This document shows, piece after piece, positions 16,334 to 23,286 of a DNA stretch of 28,467 nucleotides. How positions within the stretch are numbered: the first letter of the stretch is position 1; each line of letters starts with the position of its first letter. Both the position numbers and the translations under genes were made by a program. The notes under the pieces were generated by a model. It was given only the letters and a program-made list of their open reading frames with translations, searched no databases and was not told where the DNA came from. The stretch covers positions 1-28,467 of the IMG/VR virus record IMGVR_UViG_3300024346_010786, one strand, 5' to 3'. This DNA is from a virus.

Positions 16334-16780
16334 ATGATATATTGGTTTACAGGTCAGCCAGGAAGTGGTAAAACTACTTTGGCAAAAAAGTTACAAATTT
16401 GGTTACAAACCGATAAAGCAAATTGGAGAAAATCCGTATTTCATATCGATGGAGACCAGTTAAGAGAATTATTCCCTAATACAGACTATTCAAAAGAAGG
16501 TAGACAGAAGAATATTCAAAAGGCAATTGATATTGCCAAATATTTGGATAATTGTGGAAATGATGTAGTCGTATCATTGGTTTCTCCATATAAGGAAATG
16601 AGAGAAACATTAAAATCAGATTCCAAAGTACAAGAAATATATTGCCACACTAAACAACAAAGAGGTAGAGAATCATTTTTTGCATTAGATTACGAACCAC
16701 CTACCGAATTTTATATTGATTTGGATACGTCCGATACTACCGATAATACATTTAAAAAATTACTGAAAATTCTTATTTGA
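16334..16780 (+). CDS. P-loop kinase, APS-kinase-like (CysC-like), short
   Basis: A 148-residue kinase. Walker A is GQPGSGKT at residues 7-14, and HIDGDQLRELFPNTDYSKEGRQKNIQ (about residues 37-62) matches the DGDxLR...FSxxDRxENI segment that defines adenylylsulfate kinases. The C-terminal YEPPTEFYIDLDTSDTT matches the CysC end (DPYEPPxxPxLxLDTS). CysC makes PAPS, the sulfate donor; PAPS use on a glycan would fit the neighbourhood, though no sulfotransferase is seen. At 148 residues it is shorter than CysC (about 170-200), with part of the lid missing, so another substrate, such as a nucleic acid 5' end, is possible. It lies three bases after the HAD gene. Confidence 0.75.
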   Translation: MIYWFTGQPGSGKTTLAKKLQIWLQTDKANWRKSVFHIDGDQLRELFPNTDYSKEGRQKNIQKAIDIAKYLDNCGNDVVVSLVSPYKEMRETLKSDSKVQEIYCHTKQQRGRESFFALDYEPPTEFYIDLDTSDTTDNTFKKLLKILI

Positions 16781-16813
16781 TATACTTATTGGTATAATTA
16801 AATAGTTATTAGT

Positions 16814-17389
16814 ATGGAAAATGAAGAAGAAGTAACGGGTTTCTTCCCCAATTTAGAAAACAGTAGAATAAGCAAACGGGGTTTGGGTGCTAAGCCATTG
16901 TTGGAATCTCAAATCAAAGCAGCACAATCAATATCAAAATCAGCATTCGAAGCAGCAAGAACATTAGGTGTTTCATATAACACATATAAGAAATATGCTA
17001 AGATGTATGGTATATTAGAGGATTTAAAAAATCCGTATGGTATCGGAATTGAGAAAGCTAAGAAAATCAAAAACAAAAAGTATCACATTGATGATATCAT
17101 TGCCGGCAAACACCTACACTATCCTTTGCATAAATTCAAAAATAAATTATTCGATAGTGGATATGTTCCAAAGGTATGTGGTAGCTGTGGATTTAGTGAG
17201 GAAAGAGTAACTGATGGTAAAATGCCATTATTAATTGATTTCTTAGATGGTAATTTAAATAATCGCAAATTGGATAATATTCGTCCTTTATGCTATAACT
17301 GTTTCTTCTTATTAGTAGGAGAACGAAACGTAAAAAATTGGTATGCAGATAATGGTGGAATCCCAGAAGAGGAAAATATACAGAAGTAA
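16814..17389 (+). CDS. HNH-like protein with HTH domain, catalytic histidines absent
   Basis: A 191-residue protein. Residues 34-66 (SKSAFEAARTLGVSYNTYKKYAK) form a helix-turn-helix, and residues 122-163 have the zinc-ribbon frame of an HNH nuclease: CGSC at 122-125 and CYNC at 160-163, enclosing LLIDFLDGNLNNRKLDNIRPL. In active HNH enzymes the segment reads HHIDGxxxNN and the last knuckle CPNCH. Here the histidine pair is replaced by Asp142 and Phe143 and the last histidine by Phe, so cleavage is unlikely. It may be a DNA-binding regulator or an inactive homing-type relic. It follows a 33-base gap, and its 3' end overlaps the heptose kinase by about 40 bases. Confidence 0.7.
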   Translation: MENEEEVTGFFPNLENSRISKRGLGAKPLLESQIKAAQSISKSAFEAARTLGVSYNTYKKYAKMYGILEDLKNPYGIGIEKAKKIKNKKYHIDDIIAGKHLHYPLHKFKNKLFDSGYVPKVCGSCGFSEERVTDGKMPLLIDFLDGNLNNRKLDNIRPLCYNCFFLLVGERNVKNWYADNGGIPEEENIQK

Positions 17390-18398
17390 AGTTCCGTTCA
17401 GAATTAGTTTTGGTGGTGGTGGTACTGATATGCCATCATATACACAAACTTATACAGGAGCAGTAATAAACACTACAATACGTTTATTCACACATACCTC
17501 CTTACAATTAAGAGATGATACTAAAGTTACATTCAAATGGATAAATAAGGATGAATTTGAGGAGCATGCGTTTGATAGTGAGTTAGATTGTTCATATGGA
17601 TTAAAGCTGTTCAAAGCAACCCATAATCACATTTGTAAACGATTTAAGATAGAACCAATTGGATACGATATTGTCTCGTATCAGGATGTACCAACGGGTA
17701 GTGGATTGGGCACATCATCTACCCTTATAGTTTCTCTTATTGGCGTTTATATTGAATTATTTAACTTACCATTGGGAGAATATGATATTGCTGAAATGGC
17801 AATTCAAATTGAAAGAGTGGAGTTAAAAGAAAATGGTGGTAAGCAAGACCAATATGCGGCAGCATTTGGTGGGTTCAATTATATGGAATTTAGAAACAAT
17901 GATGTGATAGTAAATCCTATCAGAATCAAAGATAAAGTTCAAGATGAATTGGAAAATAATATTTTACTATACTTTACAAATTTTACTCGTAACAGTTCTG
18001 ATGTATTAGCGGAGCAGATTAAAAAAATGGATAATAAAAATACAACATCAATTCTTTCATTGCATGCATTGACAGAGCAAGCAAAAATGATTAAAGATTG
18101 TTTGATTAGAGGAAACATAGATGGATTGGGTGAAATATTGGATTATGGGTTTCAGCAAAAGAAGATGTTAGCAAAAGGTATTAGTACACCTGAAATAGAG
18201 TTATTATATAAAACTGCATTGGAAGCCGGTGCAACTGGTGGAAAAATAAGTGGAGCTGGTGGTGGTGGATTTATGTTTTTCTATTGTCCAAATAATACAA
18301 AATACGATGTAATACAAGCATTGGATAAATTAAAAATGGGATACCATCAACCATTTACATGGAATAAATTGGGAATTAGGACTTGGCAAATTGAATAA
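17343..18398 (+). CDS. hddA: D-glycero-D-manno-heptose 7-phosphate kinase-like (GHMP kinase)
   Basis: A 351-residue GHMP-superfamily kinase. Motif 1 is PFRISFGGGGTD (about residues 18-29), motif 2, the ATP-binding loop, is PTGSGLGTSSTL (about 116-127), and motif 3 is GGKISGAGGGGF (about 299-310). Motif 1 and KQDQYAAAFGGFNYMEF are the forms found in HddA, which phosphorylates D,D-heptose 7-phosphate at C1 on the way to GDP-heptose. Galactokinase and mevalonate-kinase motif forms fit less well. The start is taken at 17343; an ATG at 17352 is also possible, and either way the gene overlaps the HNH-like gene. Together with gmhA at 19503 it indicates heptose synthesis. Other sugar 1-kinases (fucose-type) remain possible. 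Confidence 0.75.
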   Translation: MQIMVESQKRKIYRSKVPFRISFGGGGTDMPSYTQTYTGAVINTTIRLFTHTSLQLRDDTKVTFKWINKDEFEEHAFDSELDCSYGLKLFKATHNHICKRFKIEPIGYDIVSYQDVPTGSGLGTSSTLIVSLIGVYIELFNLPLGEYDIAEMAIQIERVELKENGGKQDQYAAAFGGFNYMEFRNNDVIVNPIRIKDKVQDELENNILLYFTNFTRNSSDVLAEQIKKMDNKNTTSILSLHALTEQAKMIKDCLIRGNIDGLGEILDYGFQQKKMLAKGISTPEIELLYKTALEAGATGGKISGAGGGGFMFFYCPNNTKYDVIQALDKLKMGYHQPFTWNKLGIRTWQIE

Positions 18399-18401
18399 AT
18401 A

Positions 18402-18433
18402 TTTGGTAATGTAAAGAATTTGTTGTATATTTA
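18402..18433 (+). promoter_or_regulatory. Promoter of the iscU-fdx-iscA-gmhA operon
   Basis: The -33 box TTTG (18402-18405) and the -7 box TATATTTA (18426-18433) are separated by 20 bases, as in the other promoters here. The last G of the -7 consensus is A, and the CCAAAT half of the palindrome seen at the other promoters is absent, so this one may be regulated differently. The iscU ATG follows after 17 bases. Confidence 0.65.
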
Positions 18434-18450
18434 TAGACAAATAAATTAAT

Positions 18451-18855
18451 ATGGCATACGGAGATAAAGTAATAGACCACTTCAATAATCCACGAAACGT
18501 AGGAACTTTGGATAAAAGTAAATCCAATGTAGGTACGGGTTTAGTGGGAGCACCAGAATGTGGTGATGTAATGAGATTACAAATAGAAGTTAATGATAAT
18601 ATCATAACTGATGCAAAATTCAAAACCTTTGGATGTGGTTCGGCAATCGCAGCTAGTTCTTTAGCAACTGAATGGTTGAAAGGAATGTCAATAGATGATG
18701 CAATCAAATTGGATAATATGGAATTGGTAGAGGAACTATCCCTACCACCAGTTAAGATACATTGTTCAGTATTAGCAGAAGATGCTATTAAAGAAGCAAT
18801 AAAAGATTATAGACAAAAGCAAGGATTACAGGAATTAATCCTTGAAGGAATCTAA
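18451..18855 (+). CDS. iscU: Fe-S cluster assembly scaffold IscU
   Basis: A 134-residue IscU of full length (bacterial IscU is about 128). It follows E. coli IscU along its whole length: VIDHxxNPRNVG near the start, the three cluster cysteines Cys37 (with Asp39, ECGD), Cys62 (FGCGSA) and Cys105 (with His104, IHCS), and the LPPVK sequence at 98-102 that is the recognition site for the chaperone HscA. IscU receives sulfur from IscS and iron, builds a [2Fe-2S] cluster and passes it on. IscS, HscA and HscB are not in the window, so host partners would be needed; the retained LPPVK implies that the host chaperone can be used. It leads the cassette with ferredoxin and IscA and has its own promoter. 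Confidence 0.95.
   Translation: MAYGDKVIDHFNNPRNVGTLDKSKSNVGTGLVGAPECGDVMRLQIEVNDNIITDAKFKTFGCGSAIAASSLATEWLKGMSIDDAIKLDNMELVEELSLPPVKIHCSVLAEDAIKEAIKDYRQKQGLQELILEGI
18821..18843 (+). other. Inverted repeat at the 3' end of iscU
   Basis: AAGGATTA at 18821-18828 and TAATCCTT at 18836-18843 form a perfect 8-base-pair stem with a 7-base loop, 12 bases before the end of iscU. No T-run follows, so it is not a terminator. It might tune translation or mRNA processing between iscU and the ferredoxin. Confidence 0.35.
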
Positions 18856-18874
18856 AAATAAAAAAATATAAATT

Positions 18875-19183
18875 ATGAGTTTTATCATTGGTAAGGCTTG
18901 TGTTGATTGTATGGATACCGCTTGTGCAAGTGCATGTCCAGTTGATTGTATTCACGGACCTATCGATATGGAAGGTTCGGGTGGTGAAATTGAAAGAGAT
19001 GGTAGAGCAGCATTTCCCGGTGGGCAAATGTATATCAATCCTGATACTTGTATAAATTGTGGAGCATGTGTTCCAGAATGTCCTGTTTCTGCTATCTATG
19101 AAGATGAGGATATTGCAATTGGAGCAGGTGATGAAGTATCAGTACATAAAAACTATGAATTCTTTGGTTTAAAATATGCATAA
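18875..19183 (+). CDS. Dicluster ferredoxin (FdxA-like), first copy
   Basis: A 102-residue ferredoxin with two cluster sites. The first has Cys9, Cys12, Cys17 and Cys21 before Pro (CxxCx4CxxxCP) plus Cys25, the same spacing as in the 7Fe ferredoxin of Azotobacter; the second has Cys59, Cys62, Cys65 and Cys69 before Pro (CxxCxxCxxxCP). A 33-residue stretch separates them. It is therefore a [4Fe-4S]/[3Fe-4S] or 2[4Fe-4S] electron carrier, unlike the [2Fe-2S] ferredoxin of the E. coli isc operon. Its place between iscU and iscA suggests that it supplies electrons for cluster assembly, or is itself a client. Its stop and the iscA ATG overlap (TAATG). A paralogue lies at 25521. Confidence 0.9.
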   Translation: MSFIIGKACVDCMDTACASACPVDCIHGPIDMEGSGGEIERDGRAAFPGGQMYINPDTCINCGACVPECPVSAIYEDEDIAIGAGDEVSVHKNYEFFGLKYA

Positions 19184-19506
19184 TGGTAACAGTATCAGAA
19201 ACAGCAGCAAAAAAATTAACATCACTTATTGAAGAAAGTGGGTTTAAAACTCCATTTGTCAGAGTATCCGTTAAGGGTGGTGGGTGTAGTGGTTTATCAT
19301 ATGACCTTTCATTTGATACCGAACAACAACCAGCAGATACTCTTGCAGAACATAATGGAGTAAAAATTTTAGTAGATAATAAATCGTTACTATACTTATT
19401 CGGCACTGAATTAGAATTTTCAGATGGATTAAATGGTAAAGGTTTTCAATTTATCAATCCCAACGCTAGCCGAACTTGCGGATGTGGGGAATCATTTGCT
19501 GTATGA
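19183..19506 (+). CDS. iscA: A-type Fe-S carrier IscA (HesB family)
   Basis: A 107-residue A-type carrier with the three family cysteines, Cys35 (GGGCSGLSY), Cys99 and Cys101 (CGCGESF), and the same length as E. coli IscA. These proteins accept clusters or iron and help make [4Fe-4S] clusters for target enzymes. HesB-like genes are known from marine phages, but here the carrier lies in a cassette with IscU and a ferredoxin. The stop overlaps the start of gmhA by four bases (ATGA), tying Fe-S assembly to sugar synthesis in one transcript. Whether the carrier is IscA, ErpA or SufA type cannot be settled from sequence; its position favours IscA. Confidence 0.93.
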   Translation: MVTVSETAAKKLTSLIEESGFKTPFVRVSVKGGGCSGLSYDLSFDTEQQPADTLAEHNGVKILVDNKSLLYLFGTELEFSDGLNGKGFQFINPNASRTCGCGESFAV

Positions 19507-20066
19507 TAGAAACTATAATTCAAAAATCAATAGATGTAAAGCAATCTATATTAAATGATATAAGATTACATAAAAATATACTAATCTCTGTTGATATAAT
19601 GTGTAAAGCATTCGAATCGGGTAATAGAGTTATGTTTTGTGGGAATGGCGGAAGCGCAGCTGATGCACAACATTTGGCAGCAGAATTATCTGGTAGATTT
19701 TATAAAAATAGAAAAGCATTACCATCCGATGCACTACATTGTAATACATCGTATTTAACGGCCGTAGCAAATGATTATAGTTATGATATGATATACTCTA
19801 GATTGGTAGATGGTACTATGAATAGTGGTGATGTTTTGGTTGGATTATCAACATCAGGTGATTCTAAAAATATCATAAACGCATTTAGAGTTGCAAATCA
19901 AAAAGAAATTATTACAATTGGATTAACTGGACATAGTGGTGGTAAAATGGGGGTATTATCAAATTGTTTAATAAATGTACCAAGTACGGATACTCCTAGA
20001 ATACAAGAAGCACATATAATGATAGGACACATAATATGTGAATTAGTAGAATCAAAATTATTTTAA
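19503..20066 (+). CDS. gmhA: Phosphoheptose isomerase (GmhA)
   Basis: A 187-residue SIS-domain isomerase from the ATG at 19503, in an ATGA overlap with iscA; an upstream start at 19476 would lie in the iscA frame shadow and is less likely. The motifs GNGGSAADAQHLAAELSGRF (about residues 47-66), STSGDSKNII and IGLTGHSGG are those of GmhA, which turns sedoheptulose 7-phosphate into D-glycero-D-manno-heptose 7-phosphate. The TPRIQEAHIMIGHIICE segment near the end contains the active-site Gln/Glu/His set of the family. Its product is the substrate of the HddA-like kinase at 17343. Identification is strong; the phosphosugar-isomerase relative DiaA is less likely given the neighbour. Confidence 0.88.
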   Translation: MIETIIQKSIDVKQSILNDIRLHKNILISVDIMCKAFESGNRVMFCGNGGSAADAQHLAAELSGRFYKNRKALPSDALHCNTSYLTAVANDYSYDMIYSRLVDGTMNSGDVLVGLSTSGDSKNIINAFRVANQKEIITIGLTGHSGGKMGVLSNCLINVPSTDTPRIQEAHIMIGHIICELVESKLF

Positions 20067-20067
20067 A

Positions 20068-20889
20068 ATGGAATTAAAAAATAAAAAAGGTGGAGATGAT
20101 TCAAAATTATGGATAATAGGGGATAGTTTTACAGGTATGGGAGCTTATCATAATTCTTGGCAATATCTTTTATATGAAAAATTCAAAGGAAAACACATTT
20201 ATATATCATCCAGAGGTAGTAGAGATATACAAACTATTTTTGACATATTTTTACAAAATTTATATAAAATAAAACCCGATGATTTTGTAATATTAATGTT
20301 ACCAACTTTGACTAGATTTCGATTACCATTAGAACACCCATTTATAGATGTTGAGTGGTCTAGCGATTTAGGTAGAGATAAAGAATATGGTGTTCATATG
20401 AATTCATTTATTGGCAATTCTGCATATGTATCACAAGCATCTGATATCCCATCCATTGAGGAGGAAGAGTTTCATAAAAAACAATTTACATTAGAATGGC
20501 CATTGAATCATTTTAATCCAAATATCTTTGAACCAAACTCATCTGATAAAGAACAAAATTTCGCTAATATAATGCAAATGATTAATTCTTCAAAAGCATT
20601 TGCTAATAATTGGAATTCAACATTAAAATCCATACAATCGTATGTACCATTTAAACTATTATATTATAGTTGGGCAAACGAATTAGATTCATCCATAGTA
20701 AATACCAGAAATGTAATAAAAAATAAATTAGATATGTGGTATACGTTGCACGATGAATATACTCAAACAAATGGTGAATTTGGTAAAAAAAATGATGTAC
20801 ACTGGAGCAAAGATATGAATATCAAATTTGCAGAACATATTATAAAAAGTTATTCAGAATATTTTAGTTATGGCAGTAAAGATATCTAA
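20068..20889 (+). CDS. SGNH-fold protein, AlgX/AlgJ-like ending
   Basis: A 273-residue protein with the SGNH block I GDSFTG (Ser20) after a hydrophobic strand (LWIIGDSF), a block-II-like SSRGSRDIQTIFD, and a C-terminal DVHWS (Asp243, His245). The DxHW form is that of the DHHW/AlgX-AlgJ group that O-acetylates exopolysaccharides, rather than the esterase DxxH form. The gene is very AT-rich and is the second SGNH protein in the window after the one at 1299, to which it is only distantly similar. It follows gmhA by one base, so it belongs to the same operon and may modify the glycan built by these enzymes. Activity is inferred. Confidence 0.65.
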   Translation: MELKNKKGGDDSKLWIIGDSFTGMGAYHNSWQYLLYEKFKGKHIYISSRGSRDIQTIFDIFLQNLYKIKPDDFVILMLPTLTRFRLPLEHPFIDVEWSSDLGRDKEYGVHMNSFIGNSAYVSQASDIPSIEEEEFHKKQFTLEWPLNHFNPNIFEPNSSDKEQNFANIMQMINSSKAFANNWNSTLKSIQSYVPFKLLYYSWANELDSSIVNTRNVIKNKLDMWYTLHDEYTQTNGEFGKKNDVHWSKDMNIKFAEHIIKSYSEYFSYGSKDI

Positions 20890-21073
20890 AGAAAATAATA
20901 ACAAAACGGATAAACCACGTAAATTTGAACACATCTACAAAGATGATGATGGGTGTGAATCAATTTGGAAATACGATTTGGATAAATTCCCAAATGGACC
21001 TATATCAGTAGAGAATAAGTATCCTATAAAGTATCTAAAAGAAATGGAACTTAGAAGAAAAAGAGGAAGATAA
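20870..21073 (+). CDS. Small basic phage protein of unknown function
   Basis: A 67-residue, highly charged protein overlapping the SGNH gene by 20 bases. It starts with a Lys/Asn-rich stretch, has an acidic/aromatic centre (HIYKDDDGCESIWKYDLDKF) and a basic end (MELRRKRGR). I do not recognise a family. The single cysteine has no partner, so metal binding is unlikely. Its stop codon is immediately followed by the next promoter, so it closes the operon that begins at iscU. Confidence 0.6.
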   Translation: MAVKISKENNNKTDKPRKFEHIYKDDDGCESIWKYDLDKFPNGPISVENKYPIKYLKEMELRRKRGR

Positions 21074-21105
21074 TTTGGTAAATCCAAAAATCTTTCTTAT
21101 ATTTG
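21073..21105 (+). promoter_or_regulatory. Promoter of the H1-like gene with palindromic -33 region
   Basis: TTTG at 21074-21077 and TATATTTG at 21098-21105 are separated by 20 bases. The -33 box lies in the inverted repeat ATTTGG-TAAAT-CCAAAA (21073-21089), one base short of perfect. The ATG at 21125 follows after 19 bases. The repeat begins on the last base of the upstream stop codon. Confidence 0.8.
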
Positions 21106-21124
21106 TATAATTAAAACAAACAAC

Positions 21125-21307
21125 ATGGCTAGTAAGAAAGCAGAATTGTTCGAACAAATGACCCAATTATGGGATACGTTTGTAGTAGAACACAACAAGA
21201 CAACCAAAGTATCTCAAAAGAATGCAAGAACTGCAATCGGTGACTTGAAAAAATTAGTTACAGATTATCGTCAGGCTTCAGTAGAAGAATCTAAGAGTAG
21301 TAATTAA
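21125..21307 (+). CDS. Histone H1-like (Hc1-type) small protein
   Basis: A 60-residue helical protein with a Lys-rich centre. The segment FEQMTQLWDTFVVEHNKTTKVSQKNARTAIGDLKKLVTDYRQ follows the short H1/Hc1-like proteins of Bacteroidota (FExxKxLxEAxxxxxxKGNKxAxxRxRKxLQxLKKLxxxxR), which are believed to bind DNA. A host-derived nucleoid protein in a phage could organise phage DNA or displace host proteins. It is a single-gene unit with a promoter (21073) and a terminator (21314), unusual in this otherwise operon-packed window, pointing to strong separate expression. The match is by pattern only. Confidence 0.65.
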   Translation: MASKKAELFEQMTQLWDTFVVEHNKTTKVSQKNARTAIGDLKKLVTDYRQASVEESKSSN

Positions 21308-21313
21308 AAAAAT

Positions 21314-21340
21314 AAAGGGAGATAAATTCTCCCTTTTTTT
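21314..21340 (+). terminator. Rho-independent terminator after the H1-like gene
   Basis: The arms AAAGGGAGA (21314-21322) and TCTCCCTTT (21328-21336) form a perfect 9-base-pair stem with a 5-base loop and are followed by further T residues (21337-21340). It separates the H1-like gene from the GroEL promoter, which begins on the next base. It is the only clear intrinsic terminator seen in the window. Confidence 0.9.
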
Positions 21341-21373
21341 ATTTGGTAAATTAAAATATTTTTCGTATATTTG
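21341..21373 (+). promoter_or_regulatory. groEL promoter
   Basis: TTTG at 21342-21345 and TATATTTG at 21366-21373, spacer 20 bases. The palindrome around the -33 box is partial here (ATTTGG-TAAAT-TAAAAT at 21341-21357). The GroEL ATG lies 29 bases after the -7 box, giving a leader of about 25 bases. No CIRCE-like (HrcA) inverted repeat is present, so heat-shock control of the host type is not indicated. Confidence 0.8.
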
Positions 21374-21387
21374 TGATAACAAAATAA

Positions 21388-23018
<1,631 letters not shown>

Positions 23019-23019
<1 letters not shown>

Positions 23020-23051
23020 TTTGGTAAATTCAAATAAAAGTAGTATATTTA
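23019..23051 (+). promoter_or_regulatory. Promoter downstream of groEL with palindromic -33 region
   Basis: TTTG at 23020-23023 and TATATTTA at 23044-23051, spacer 20 bases. The inverted repeat ATTTGG-TAAAT-TCAAAT (23019-23035) has one mismatch, and it starts on the last base of the groEL stop codon. The DUF4494-like ATG is 28 bases downstream of the -7 box. Confidence 0.75.
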
Positions 23052-23079
23052 TAAACAAACAAACAAAAAAAGAAAAGTT

Positions 23080-23286
23080 ATGGCAAAGTTTTATTCAGTA
23101 TGTGTAGCAATCGAAGTAGAAGATGCTAAAGGTAAAATCAAAAAACAAAAAGAAAACTATTTAGTAGATGCATTATCGGTAACGGAAGCAGAAGCTAAGT
23201 TAGTTAAGAAATTCGTAGCAGAAGCAGTTAAGCTTGAATACGAAGTGGTAAAGGTATCAGAAACAAATATCATTGAAGTATTTTAA
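23080..23286 (+). CDS. DUF4494-like small protein
   Basis: A 68-residue protein with the pattern of DUF4494 proteins of Bacteroidota and their phages: an N-terminal strand (FYSVCVAIEVEDAKGKIKKQKENYLVDALSVTEAEAKL) followed by a helix (VKKFVAEAVK) and a last strand ending NIIEVF. LVDALSxTEAEA is the most telling stretch. Function unknown. It is first in an operon driven by the promoter at 23019 and overlaps the next gene (TAATG). It supports the host assignment. Confidence 0.7.
   Translation: MAKFYSVCVAIEVEDAKGKIKKQKENYLVDALSVTEAEAKLVKKFVAEAVKLEYEVVKVSETNIIEVF

Noticed and set aside
16781-16813. Promoter in the gap before the HNH-like gene
   Set aside because: TTTG at 16776-16779 has no TAnnTTT box at the 20-base distance; only AT-rich sequence is present.
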